A stretch of DNA of 64,000 nt from Chryseobacterium lathyri (GCF_030812195.1 NZ_JAUSSF010000003.1:744001-808000), one strand, 5' to 3'. Positions 9,309-16,912 are shown, counted from the stretch's first letter. Numbers and translations are program-made. The notes: generated by a model from the letters alone, not told the origin.

Positions 9309-9443
9309 ATGAAAAATGCTAAATCATTAAGCAGAGACGCCCAGAAATCTATTATCGGAGGTGCAGCGAGAGCTGTTTGCTGCGAGTGGGACGAACAGGG
9401 AAGATGTACTTTATGGATCGGACCGGGACAGCACTGTCCTTAA
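9309..9443 (+). CDS. Double-glycine-leader Cys-rich small peptide (bacteriocin-like precursor)
   Basis: 44 residues. The leader MKNAKSLSRDAQKSIIGG has the layout of double-glycine leaders (L-S-R-D/E then I-x-GG), and the mature part is about 26 residues with Cys at 24, 25, 33 and 43 (CCEWDEQGRC, ending QHCP). Such peptides are exported by C39-peptidase ABC transporters or are orphan precursors in Chryseobacterium, where they are annotated only as bacteriocin-like proteins. A -7 element TATCTTTG lies at 9222-9229 and a strong terminator follows at 9470, so it is its own transcription unit. No transporter, immunity or modification gene is adjacent. A second member is at 40496-40663 and shares CCEW. 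Activity is unknown. Confidence 0.75.
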   Translation: MKNAKSLSRDAQKSIIGGAARAVCCEWDEQGRCTLWIGPGQHCP

Positions 9444-9469
9444 TCCATGAATTATTGGAGTTAAATACA

Positions 9470-9499
9470 AAAGCCGGAATTTTCCGGCTTTATTTTTTT
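9470..9499 (+). terminator. Terminator of the GG-leader peptide gene
   Basis: AAAGCCGGAA and TTCCGGCTTT (9470-9489) form a near-perfect stem, followed by a T-rich run. Confidence 0.85.
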
Positions 9500-9618
9500 C
9501 CATTTTTCTGCCAAATTTTCACACTGGGAAGTAAAATTCTGCCATTTCATCCACAGGACTCTCATGGCATACATTTAGAGAATTATAATGGAGAATTAAT
9601 TAAAAAATAAAATATATT

Positions 9619-9897
9619 ATGTCAGTAAACTTTAAACCATTAGCAGACAGAGTTTTGATCGAGCCGATCGCTGCAGAAACTAAAACAGCTTCAGGTATTA
9701 TTATTCCGGACACCGCAAAAGAAAAACCACAGGAAGGTACAGTAGTAGCAGTAGGTCCAGGGAAAAAAGATGAGCCTACAACTGTTCAGGTAGGTGACAA
9801 AGTTCTTTATGGAAAATATTCAGGTTCTGAACTAAAATTAGACGGAAAAGATTTCTTAATCGTTAAGGAAGGAGATTTACTTGGAGTAATAGGTTAA
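9619..9897 (+). CDS. groES: Co-chaperonin GroES (Hsp10)
   Basis: 92 residues, the usual GroES length. It starts MSVNFKPLADRVLIEPI and has the mobile loop around residues 18-34 (ETKTASGIIIPDTAKEKP) and the roof region GKYSGSELKLDGKDFLIVKEGDLLGVI. It caps the GroEL ring to form the folding chamber in the cytoplasm. It is first in the groES-groEL operon, with 93 bases between the genes. Upstream there is no CIRCE element. The octamer TTCTGCCA occurs twice at 9506-9513 and 9537-9544, exactly 31 bases apart, and might be part of the heat-shock control region, but I cannot name a regulator. Confidence 0.98.
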   Translation: MSVNFKPLADRVLIEPIAAETKTASGIIIPDTAKEKPQEGTVVAVGPGKKDEPTTVQVGDKVLYGKYSGSELKLDGKDFLIVKEGDLLGVIG

Positions 9898-9990
9898 TTT
9901 GTAAAAAGTAAAATGTATTCATGTAAAATGATTTCATGAATATATATTCATTAATACATTGTACAAAGTACATTAATACAATAAAAAATT

Positions 9991-11616
9991 ATGGCAAAAG
10001 AAATAAAATTCGATATTGAATCAAGAGACGCTTTAAAAAGAGGGGTTGATGCATTGGCTAATGCAGTAAAAGTAACTTTAGGACCAAAAGGAAGAAACGT
10101 AGTGATTGAAAAATCTTTCGGAGCTCCTCACGTAACTAAGGACGGTGTTTCTGTAGCAAAGGAAATCGAACTTGAAGACAGAGTAGAAAATATGGGAGCG
10201 CAGATGGTAAAAGAAGTGGCTTCCAAAACCAATGATATCGCAGGAGACGGTACTACTACCGCTACTGTATTGGCACAGGCTATCGTAAGAGAAGGTCTTA
10301 AGAACGTAGCTGCAGGTGCTAATCCAATGGATCTGAAAAGAGGAATCGACAAGGCAGTAACTGCAGTTGTTGAAAACCTTAAATCCCAGTCTAAAACAGT
10401 TGGAGATTCTACAGAAATGGTGAAGCAGGTAGCTTCAGTTTCTGCAAATAACGACGAAACGATCGGATCTCTGATCGCTGAGGCTTTCGGAAAAGTAGGA
10501 AAAGAAGGCGTAATCACTGTAGAAGAAGCTAAAGGTATCGATACAACGGTAGATGTTGTAGAAGGTATGCAGTTCGACAGAGGATACCAGTCTCCTTACT
10601 TCGTGACGAACCCTGAGAAAATGGTAGCTGAAGTAGAAAATCCTTATATCCTTTTGGTGGAAAAGAAAATCTCTTCAATGAAGGAATTGCTTCCGGTTCT
10701 TGAGCCGATTGCACAGGGTGGAAAATCTCTATTGATTATTTCTGAAGAAGTGGAAGGTGAAGCTTTAGCTACTTTGGTGGTAAACAAATTAAGAGGTTCT
10801 CTTAAAATTGCTGCTGTAAAAGCTCCAGGATTCGGAGACAGAAGAAAAGCAATGCTGGAAGATATCGCAATCCTTACAGGTGGACAGGTTATTTCTGAAG
10901 AGCAAGGTTTCACTATGGAGAACATCTCTCTGGATATGCTTGGAACTGCTGAGAAAGTAACTATCGATAAAGACAACACAACGATCGTAAACGGTGGTGG
11001 TGATGAAGCTAAAATCAAAGGAAGAGTAGCTCAGATCAAAGCTCAGATGGAAACTACGACTTCTGACTACGACAGAGAAAAACTACAGGAGAGACTGGCT
11101 AAGTTAGCCGGTGGTGTTGCCGTACTTTACGTAGGTGCAGCTTCTGAAGTGGAAATGAAGGAGAAAAAAGACAGAGTAGATGATGCCCTTCACGCTACAA
11201 GAGCGGCAGTTGAAGAAGGTATCGTTGCCGGTGGTGGTGTTGCTTTAGTAAGAGCAATCTCAGCTTTGGAAAACCTTACAGGAATCAACTCTGACGAAAC
11301 TACAGGGATCAAAATCGTGAAAAGAGCGATCGAAGAGCCATTAAGACAAATCGTTGCCAACGCAGGTGGTGAAGGTTCTGTAATCGTAGCGAAAGTTGCG
11401 GAAGGTACAGGAGACTTCGGATACAACGCAAAAACTGACGAGTATGTAAACATGCTTGAAGCAGGGATCATTGACCCTACGAAAGTAACAAGAGTTGCCC
11501 TTGAAAATGCAGCTTCTGTTTCTGGAATGCTTCTTACTACTGAATGTGTAATCACTGAAGTGAAAAAAGACGAACCAGCTATGCCAATGGGTGGTGGAAT
11601 GCCAGGAATGATGTAA
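9991..11616 (+). CDS. groEL: Chaperonin GroEL (Hsp60)
   Basis: 541 residues, full length. ATP-site motifs are present: VTLGPKGRNVVIEK near residue 28-42 and AGDGTTTATVLAQ around 85-97. The apical domain and the Gly-Met-rich tail (MPMGGGMPGMM) complete the protein. It forms the double-ring folding chamber with GroES. The 3' end and terminator recur, diverged, 1140 bases downstream (12664-12823), indicating that DNA was inserted or recombined directly behind this gene. The coding sequence itself is intact. Confidence 0.98.
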   Translation: MAKEIKFDIESRDALKRGVDALANAVKVTLGPKGRNVVIEKSFGAPHVTKDGVSVAKEIELEDRVENMGAQMVKEVASKTNDIAGDGTTTATVLAQAIVREGLKNVAAGANPMDLKRGIDKAVTAVVENLKSQSKTVGDSTEMVKQVASVSANNDETIGSLIAEAFGKVGKEGVITVEEAKGIDTTVDVVEGMQFDRGYQSPYFVTNPEKMVAEVENPYILLVEKKISSMKELLPVLEPIAQGGKSLLIISEEVEGEALATLVVNKLRGSLKIAAVKAPGFGDRRKAMLEDIAILTGGQVISEEQGFTMENISLDMLGTAEKVTIDKDNTTIVNGGGDEAKIKGRVAQIKAQMETTTSDYDREKLQERLAKLAGGVAVLYVGAASEVEMKEKKDRVDDALHATRAAVEEGIVAGGGVALVRAISALENLTGINSDETTGIKIVKRAIEEPLRQIVANAGGEGSVIVAKVAEGTGDFGYNAKTDEYVNMLEAGIIDPTKVTRVALENAASVSGMLLTTECVITEVKKDEPAMPMGGGMPGMM

Positions 11617-11683
11617 CAGCGTGTCGCTGAGACAATTTAATATACTAACCGCTTTGCTTTTGTAGGGCGGTTTTTTTGTTTGG
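11524..11683 (+). repeat. Direct repeat copy 1: groEL 3' end plus terminator
   Basis: This stretch (last 31 codons of groEL, stop and terminator) is matched by 12664-12823 at a constant offset of 1140 bases up to the terminator. There are seven differences in the coding part, five silent or within Lys codons and one Asp-to-Asn change. The 55 bases from 11593 to 11647 are identical. Confidence 0.9.
11647..11678 (+). terminator. groESL terminator
   Basis: AACCGC (11648-11653) pairs with GCGGTT (11667-11672), followed by seven T. A diverged version with a longer stem is at 12788-12817. Confidence 0.8.
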
Positions 11684-11809
11684 AATAATAATAAAACAGC
11701 AAATCAAGAAAAGCTACAAAAGCCGTTTCACGCAATTGCGAATTTTGTGGTGAATTCATCTTTACGTTTCGCAAGAAGCTTTATCTTTACCAAAAAATAA
11801 ACTAAAACC

Positions 11810-12628
11810 ATGACTTTCATTAAAACAATTTCTACATTTTTAATTACGCTTTTATTTGTAACCACAATTTTTGGACAAGAATCTAAACAAAAAACCAAAA
11901 TCCTGTTAATAGGGACCATTCACTTCGAAACCCCACATTTAGATACGTTTGAATTAAAGACTGACGATTTTTTAGCTCCGAAAAGACAGAAGGAACTGGA
12001 AGAACTGACCGAAGTTTTAAAACGGACAAACGCTGATAAAGTGATGATAGAAAAACCATTGAATCAACAAAAGCAAATTGATAGTCTGTATAATGCCTAT
12101 TCCAAAAACAAATATACATTAACCGTTTCTGAACGAGAGCAAATCGGTTTTAGACTAGCTAAAAAATTAAATTTAAAACACATCAATTGTATAGATATTT
12201 TTTATGGAATGAAACATGACAGTTTGGTTTCTGTCACTGCTAAAGAAAAAAATCAGTTATATCTGTTAAAGGAATTAGGGACTACTGCGAATAACTTAAA
12301 ACTTGAATTCGATGGTGTAGTAAAAAGAAATTCAATAACTGAAGTCCTAAAATATATCAATACAAAAGAACTTTTGCAGAAAAATTTATCATTGTACTTA
12401 AAATATATTGCAAAAATTGGTGCAGGAGAGAATTATATTGGTGCGGAATCAGTTTCTGATTGGTATTTGAGGAATTTAGCTATTTACGCTAATATCACTA
12501 ATCAAATAAATGCCAATGACAAATATGTTATCCTCATATTTGGGCAGGGACATATTCCTATATTAAAACATTTACTGCAAAATAATGACGACTTTGAAGT
12601 CGTTGAATTAAATAGCGTACTAAAATAA
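11810..12628 (+). CDS. Secreted DUF5694-family protein (TraB/TIKI-like fold)
   Basis: 272 residues with a signal peptide (FLITLLFVTTIFGQ). ILLIGTIHFETPHLDTF near the start, LAPKRQKELEEL, and YVILIFGQGHIPILKHLL near the C-terminus match DUF5694, a relative of the TraB/GumN/TIKI superfamily, in which GTxHF and a C-terminal GxxH are the conserved metal or active-site motifs. Catalysis is unproven for this family. Codon use is more AT-rich than groEL. The gene sits exactly between the two copies of the groEL 3' end, so it was probably acquired with the downstream copy. A weak -7-like TATCTTTA is at 11782-11789. Confidence 0.75.
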   Translation: MTFIKTISTFLITLLFVTTIFGQESKQKTKILLIGTIHFETPHLDTFELKTDDFLAPKRQKELEELTEVLKRTNADKVMIEKPLNQQKQIDSLYNAYSKNKYTLTVSEREQIGFRLAKKLNLKHINCIDIFYGMKHDSLVSVTAKEKNQLYLLKELGTTANNLKLEFDGVVKRNSITEVLKYINTKELLQKNLSLYLKYIAKIGAGENYIGAESVSDWYLRNLAIYANITNQINANDKYVILIFGQGHIPILKHLLQNNDDFEVVELNSVLK

Positions 12629-12663
12629 AAAGCCCCAAACAGTTAAAGTTACCAGACGAAAAA

Positions 12664-12756
12664 GGAATGCTTCTTACCACTGAATGTGTTATCACTGAAG
12701 TGAAGAAAAATGAACCTGCTATGCCAATGGGAGGTGGAATGCCAGGAATGATGTAA
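12664..12756 (+). pseudogene. Diverged remnant of a groEL 3' end
   Basis: In frame this reads GMLLTTECVITEVKKNEP, then AMPMGGGMPGMM and a stop, the last 30 residues of a GroEL. Compared with the intact gene it differs mostly at silent positions and by one Asp-to-Asn change, which points to a groEL of a related strain or species rather than to a recent tandem duplication. There is no start codon or promoter and the rest of the gene is missing. The homology begins abruptly at GGAATG (12664) and runs through the terminator, so the junction lies within groEL codons. Confidence 0.88.
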
Positions 12757-12787
12757 CAGCGTGTCGCTGAGACAATTTAATATACTA

Positions 12788-12817
12788 GCCGTTCTACTTT
12801 TTGTAGAGCGGTTTTTT
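12788..12817 (+). terminator. Second, diverged groEL-type terminator
   Basis: CCGTTCTAC and GTAGAGCGG pair over nine positions (with one wobble pair), followed by a T-run. Several paired positions differ from the first copy in a compensated way, so the hairpin has been kept under selection in its source genome. The remaining 130 bases to the next gene are AT-rich and hold no recognisable feature except the inverted-repeat arm at 12948. Confidence 0.75.
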
Positions 12818-12947
12818 GTTTGAATACGGTTTTCCGTAAGGAAATAGTATATTTATACTTTATATTTAATGATTGACAAATAGAAAGCTAAAATCAAAAC
12901 AATATTAGCATAATTGTATATTATATTGACGCAATGTGTAAATTTGG

Positions 12948-12957
12948 TTGTTAGCTA
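12948..12957. repeat. Left arm of 10-bp inverted repeat flanking the NTPase-Mrr gene
   Basis: TTGTTAGCTA is the exact reverse complement of 14067-14076. It overlaps the assumed start codon. The right arm overlaps the stop codon, so the repeat brackets precisely one gene. Confidence 0.6.
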
Positions 12958-14069
12958 CAATTGGTTATAAACACAAATTTAATTTGGAACATAAAAGAAT
13001 ATTTATTGGTAGAGAAGAGGAATTAAATCAACTTGAAGATTTTGTAATTAAAAAAAAGAAAAAACTTATTGCTATAACCGGAAATAACGCAACAGGTAAA
13101 ACTTACTTGTGGCAGGAATTCATTAAACAAACAAAATTAGATGGCAATAGTGAAATTCAAGTTTTTAATTTTAATAATTCACATTCCCTTATAAAGTCTA
13201 ATGACATATCCACCGAAAGTAAAATAATAATATTTGATGATTTGTCATATATCAGTTCTTTTCGACTTGTTGACAATTTGAAAAAAATTATATCAAAACA
13301 TAGTGAAAAACAATTCATAATAGTATCTCCATTTCAAAATCTTGTCAAAAACTTCGAATTAGATTTACACATCCATCTTGATTCATTTGATTTAAATGAA
13401 TCGAGGCGTTTATTTGAGGCTTTATGGAAAAATAATTTAGAAACACACGAGGCTGATATTTTATTGGAAATTACTAAAGGTAATCCGCTACTCATTAATT
13501 TGTCCATTGATTTACTTAATAGTAAAAAATATAATGTTCAACAAATTGTCCGTCTATTATCAGAAAATTTAAAAATAGAGAATTATGTTTCAACCACAAA
13601 TAATATTATTGTTGAAAAAACACCAGAAATAGTACAACTTACATCTGACATTAAGATTATAAATCAAAGTATAATAGACAGTGTAAGAAATAACCCGTTC
13701 AATATTTATAATTTAAATCCAAGAGAATTTGAGGAATTTGTTGCCGAACTTTTAACAAAAAAAGGTTATAATGTTGACCTTACTAAAATGACGAGAGATG
13801 GTGGCAAAGATTTAATAATTGCTGAGAGTAAAGATATAGGGAATTTTTTATATTATGTAGAATGTAAAAAATATTCACAAAATAATCCTGTAGGAATTAA
13901 ATTAGTTAGGGAATTAGCCGGTACAATTACAGCTGATAGAGTAACAGCAGGAATTTTTGTAACTTCTTCTTATTTCTCACAAGATGCTGTAAATTTTTCC
14001 GAAAAATTTAAGAATCAAATAAGCTTAATAGATTTTATTAAACTAAAACAATGGTTAAATCAACTTTAG
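12948..14069 (+). CDS. STAND-like NTPase fused to Mrr-type restriction endonuclease (putative defence protein)
   Basis: 373 residues. N-terminal P-loop domain (about 18-215): FIGREEE entry motif, Walker A GNNATGKT (45-52), Walker B IIIFDD (93-98) and a GNP motif at 178-180 in the place of the STAND GxP motif. C-terminal Mrr domain (about 252-373): NPREFEEFVAELL, D284-G-G-K-D288, then E305-C-K307 as the PD-(D/E)xK nuclease core, and FVTSSYFSQDA. It likely cleaves DNA, gated by nucleotide binding, as expected of a restriction or anti-phage factor. The start is uncertain: there is no ATG, TTG at 12948 is used here and another TTG is at codon 13. Very AT-rich, consistent with recent acquisition. 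A 10-bp inverted repeat flanks the gene. Confidence 0.82.
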   Translation: MLATIGYKHKFNLEHKRIFIGREEELNQLEDFVIKKKKKLIAITGNNATGKTYLWQEFIKQTKLDGNSEIQVFNFNNSHSLIKSNDISTESKIIIFDDLSYISSFRLVDNLKKIISKHSEKQFIIVSPFQNLVKNFELDLHIHLDSFDLNESRRLFEALWKNNLETHEADILLEITKGNPLLINLSIDLLNSKKYNVQQIVRLLSENLKIENYVSTTNNIIVEKTPEIVQLTSDIKIINQSIIDSVRNNPFNIYNLNPREFEEFVAELLTKKGYNVDLTKMTRDGGKDLIIAESKDIGNFLYYVECKKYSQNNPVGIKLVRELAGTITADRVTAGIFVTSSYFSQDAVNFSEKFKNQISLIDFIKLKQWLNQL

Positions 14070-14076
14070 CTAACAA
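14067..14076. repeat. Right arm of 10-bp inverted repeat flanking the NTPase-Mrr gene
   Basis: TAGCTAACAA, beginning at the TAG stop codon. A similar TAGCCAACA lies just after the next gene (15182-15190), so two adjacent AT-rich genes end in the same kind of motif. Between here and 14170 there is also a perfect AGTTC-TATT-GAACT hairpin. Confidence 0.6.
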
Positions 14077-14170
14077 GATATTGACAAAAGCAGGGCTAAA
14101 GGAGTTCTATTGAACTTTTTGCCATATTCGAACTTTGCAACAATTATTTTTAAAAGTTATAATATATTAA

Positions 14171-15178
14171 ATGGAGCGTTTATTAAAATTAAATTTGAAT
14201 TTTCCAAATGACAAATTTGGTTCTTCAAAATATACTATTCAATTAGAAATTACAAATATTTCTGATGAAAAAGTTTATATTGATGAAGTTGAGGCTGATA
14301 TAATTCCTGGAATAATAATTTCCAAAAATCAGACAAATTCAACTTCTGAACTAACAACTCTTGAGTATGAAAAAAAAGAAATTGTAGAAGAATTAGAACT
14401 TCAATTAGATAGAGCATATGATAGACAGAGATATAATAAACTGGATTTCATATCAAAACTATTTATTACATATGCAACAACACCAGAAATCATAGCATCT
14501 ATACTTACAAAAACCAAACCTGAAATGAGTTTCCCAAATTGGGCAAAAAAAGCATTTTCAATTAAAGAGTGGGATGATGTTATTCAATTAGAAGAAATTA
14601 TTATGTCGAAAGAAAAAGACGATTCTCTTCTAAAAAAGGCTTTTTCAATAAATAAATCAAAACTCGAAAAGATATTATCAAAATTATCTGTTGCAAAGGA
14701 ATATTCTGACGTAAATCTTAGCTATTCATATACTTTAAATCCCAAAGAAACGATAATTATTCCTTATCATTGTAGAGCACCTCATTTATATAAAGAATCT
14801 AATTTTGATATATTATTCAATTTAAAATTTAGAACTTCAGATAATAAAAATATTTTTAATCAAGCGATTTCAGATAATATAAAATTTAAGTCTTCAAGTT
14901 TTGCAGTCCCACTTGGAGCATCTTTAGGAGGCATTCTAGGATTTCTAATAAAATTGATTTTTGTGTCAAAAGGTGAGTTTTTTGACGATAATTTTTATAG
15001 AATTTTAATCGGAAGCGTTGCAATATCTTTAGTTTTAGGCTTGATAATGAATAATTCAAGTGAATCCAAAAAGTTCATAACAGTTGAAGGTTTTGTAGGT
15101 GGTTTAATCATAGGAGCAATTGCAGGACTATTTACTGAAAATATAATTGAGTATTTAGAAAAATTTATCCCACAATAA
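14171..15178 (+). CDS. Membrane-anchored protein of unknown function
   Basis: 335 residues, no family recognised. Residues 1-240 are soluble, starting with a beta-rich segment (LNFPNDKFGSSKYTIQLEI) that resembles an immunoglobulin-like or CARDB-like strand pattern, then a charged helical part. Three hydrophobic stretches follow at about 247-264, 276-292 and 306-322, with Gly-rich ends (LGASLGGILGF, GGLIIGAIAGLF). There is no signal peptide, so the soluble part is probably cytoplasmic and anchored by the C-terminus. As AT-rich as the NTPase-Mrr gene upstream and only 101 bases from it; a partner in the same accessory unit is possible but unproven. Confidence 0.7.
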   Translation: MERLLKLNLNFPNDKFGSSKYTIQLEITNISDEKVYIDEVEADIIPGIIISKNQTNSTSELTTLEYEKKEIVEELELQLDRAYDRQRYNKLDFISKLFITYATTPEIIASILTKTKPEMSFPNWAKKAFSIKEWDDVIQLEEIIMSKEKDDSLLKKAFSINKSKLEKILSKLSVAKEYSDVNLSYSYTLNPKETIIIPYHCRAPHLYKESNFDILFNLKFRTSDNKNIFNQAISDNIKFKSSSFAVPLGASLGGILGFLIKLIFVSKGEFFDDNFYRILIGSVAISLVLGLIMNNSSESKKFITVEGFVGGLIIGAIAGLFTENIIEYLEKFIPQ

Positions 15179-15189
15179 CTATAGCCAAC

Positions 15190-15248
15190 ATTTTATTGGC
15201 AAAAACGGGAAGAACCTCTAAACTCAACCGATCTTAAGCCAATAAAAT
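15190..15248. repeat. Imperfect palindromic element after the membrane-protein gene
   Basis: ATTTTATTGGC (15190-15200) and GCCAATAAAAT (15238-15248) are perfect 11-bp inverted arms with 37 bases between. It begins just after TAGCCAACA, 11 bases past the stop codon. Its size and position resemble recombination sites at the ends of mobile gene cassettes, but canonical attC cores are not clear. Confidence 0.45.
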
Positions 15249-15258
15249 AATCCCTTTA

Positions 15259-15296
15259 AAACAATCTCCGAAGTCTTCAGACTTCGGAGATTGTTT
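15259..15296. terminator. Strong bidirectional hairpin at the end of the accessory segment
   Basis: AAACAATCTCCGAAGTC (15259-15275) and GACTTCGGAGATTGTTT (15280-15296) pair over 17 bases with a TTCA loop, flanked by A and T runs. It would stop transcription in both directions and sits near where base composition returns to normal. Confidence 0.75.
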
Positions 15297-15411
15297 ATTT
15301 ATCTAATTCAGAATAGTATTCTTCAAAATCAAATACAATATCAAATAATTCTTTCTGGTGTATTCTTAATCCAGTTGCAATTTCAATGAACCATACAATA
15401 TATTTAAAACC
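15295..15411 (-). pseudogene. Possible 3' remnant of a lost gene
   Basis: On the minus strand a 38-residue open stretch (YIVWFIEIATGLRIHQKELF, continuing to FDFEEYYSELDK) ends in TAA at 15297-15295. It reads like real protein, with amphipathic and acidic character and few rare residues, but has no start codon, and a stop codon (TAG) lies two codons before its first residue. It could be the last part of a gene disrupted when the accessory segment arrived, or a chance open frame. I do not recognise the family. Confidence 0.35.
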
Positions 15412-15433
15412 GTTCTATTTTCCAGAACGGTTT
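15407..15433. terminator. Hairpin before the gene at 15468
   Basis: AAACCGTTCT (15407-15416) and AGAACGGTTT (15424-15433) are perfect 10-bp arms around a seven-base loop, with moderately T-rich flanks on both sides. Confidence 0.55.
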
Positions 15434-15467
15434 CATTATTTTTACACCACAAAAAAGTGAACATTAC

Positions 15468-16058
15468 ATGAAGAAAATAGAACAAAAAATTGATGAGGCC
15501 TTTAAAAACACTTTTCTGCTTCCCAGGGAAAAAACAGTCACCCAATTCCTGGTTGATGTTTTCAATTCCAAATATACATTCAGGGAAGATGATAAAAAAA
15601 TTGAGGTGATCAGCTTGTATTACAATGCTTCAAGTCCTTTAAGTTCCCTATTTGTGTTGCCTAATTATGAATATTATTCTCCCGATAAAACTGTTCAGAT
15701 CGCAGAGCTCCATTTGAAAGAGCATTCATTGAAAGACTATTCTCCTATTGATGTTCAGGAATTATGCAAAAAGGTACTGAACGAAAATAATATTGATTAT
15801 TCTGCTTACCTTGATGAAAATAATCATTTGGATTATGCCCACTACTGGGAAAACCAATTCGGTCTGGAAACTGATTTCCTAATGAATTGCTGGAAAAATG
15901 CCAAAGAACAAACTCAGTCTAGGATGCTGGGGTTTTTAGAATCTTCAGACGGAGAAAGTGGCATGTTTGATCTGGATAATAATTTTGTGATTCCTTTTGA
16001 TGTTGAGCTTGATGAATATCTTCAGTCGCATAGTTTTATTATTGAGAAAGAGAATTAA
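15468..16058 (+). CDS. Hypothetical cytoplasmic protein
   Basis: 196 residues, no signal peptide or membrane span, acidic and rich in aromatic residues. I do not recognise a family. Notable segments are YYNASSPLSSLFVLPNYEYY near the middle of the N-terminal half and LESSDGESGMFDLDNNFVIP near the end, the latter resembling loops in immunity-type or SUKH/SMI1-like small proteins, but this is too weak to assign. Ordinary codon use, so it belongs to the host backbone rather than to the AT-rich segment upstream. Confidence 0.65.
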   Translation: MKKIEQKIDEAFKNTFLLPREKTVTQFLVDVFNSKYTFREDDKKIEVISLYYNASSPLSSLFVLPNYEYYSPDKTVQIAELHLKEHSLKDYSPIDVQELCKKVLNENNIDYSAYLDENNHLDYAHYWENQFGLETDFLMNCWKNAKEQTQSRMLGFLESSDGESGMFDLDNNFVIPFDVELDEYLQSHSFIIEKEN

Positions 16059-16126
16059 CAACTGTAATAACTGAACTGCACCAACTATTAAAATCAATAA
16101 TCACGGACTGGAAAAAACAAAACTGT

Positions 16127-16798
16127 ATGAAAGACACCATGAAAAAAACCTTTAAATTCCTTAAACACTTAGAAAAAAACAACAACCGTGAATGGTTTAC
16201 TCAGCATAAATCTGAATACGATTCCGTTATAAAAGAAAACAAAACTCTTTTCAATCAGATCTATACTGAACTTCAGGAATACGATAATTTAAAAGGAATC
16301 CATATTTTCAGGATTTACAGAGACGTCCGTTTTTCCAAGGACCCTACTCCGTACAAAACCAATTTCGGGGTTGGATTTTCCCGTTCAAAACCGATGCTGA
16401 GAGGAGGATATTATATTCAGCTGGAACCTGGTAACAGTTTCGTGGGTGGCGGTTTCTGGGGACCTGAGGCTAAAGATCTGCTCCGTATCCGTAAAGAATT
16501 CGAGCTCAATACCACAGAAATTGAAAAGATCACTTCTGATGAAACTTTCAAACAATATTTTGGAGAAATCAAAGGAGATACTGTGAAAACAGCCCCGAGA
16601 GGTTTTGATAAAAATCACCCTGCCATAGATCTAATCAGGAAAAAACAATTTGTCGTGATGCGGAAATTTACTGATAAGGAAGTTCTATCAGACAGTTTTC
16701 AGAAAGAAGCAGTCCTTACCTTATTAGCCATGCGCCCTTTTTTTGATTATATGAGTGAAGTGCTTACTACGGACTTAAATGGGGAGCCATTATATTAA
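16127..16798 (+). CDS. DUF2461 family protein (TIGR02453)
   Basis: 223 residues. FLKHLEKNNNREWFTQHKSEYD at the N-terminus, IFRIYRDVRFSKDPTPYKTNFG in the middle and GGYYIQLEPGNSFVGGGFW are the standard landmarks of DUF2461. The conserved RDVRFSKDxxPYK suggests an active or ligand site, but the biochemical function is unknown. Two start codons are possible: ATG 16127 and ATG 16139 (MKKTFKFL). The second would fit the family better and neither has a decisive ribosome binding site. Single-gene unit on the plus strand. Confidence 0.88.
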   Translation: MKDTMKKTFKFLKHLEKNNNREWFTQHKSEYDSVIKENKTLFNQIYTELQEYDNLKGIHIFRIYRDVRFSKDPTPYKTNFGVGFSRSKPMLRGGYYIQLEPGNSFVGGGFWGPEAKDLLRIRKEFELNTTEIEKITSDETFKQYFGEIKGDTVKTAPRGFDKNHPAIDLIRKKQFVVMRKFTDKEVLSDSFQKEAVLTLLAMRPFFDYMSEVLTTDLNGEPLY

Positions 16799-16912
16799 AA
16801 TAAATAATCAAATTGTTTAAAGATCAATTTAAGATGATTTCTATTTTTAGAATCCAGTTAATATTTTACTTATTTTTATATCCACCAAAATCATTACAAA
16901 ATATTAATCATC

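Larger units (their letters stand above)
12664..12823 (+). repeat. Direct repeat copy 2: groEL 3' end plus terminator
   Basis: Partner of 11524-11683. The two copies bound the DUF5694 gene, giving a 1.14-kb unit. Confidence 0.9.

Noticed and set aside
9377..9610. 77-residue frame starting inside the GG-peptide gene
   Set aside because: It runs through the terminator of that gene and reads FPFFCQIFTLG-like non-coding sequence.
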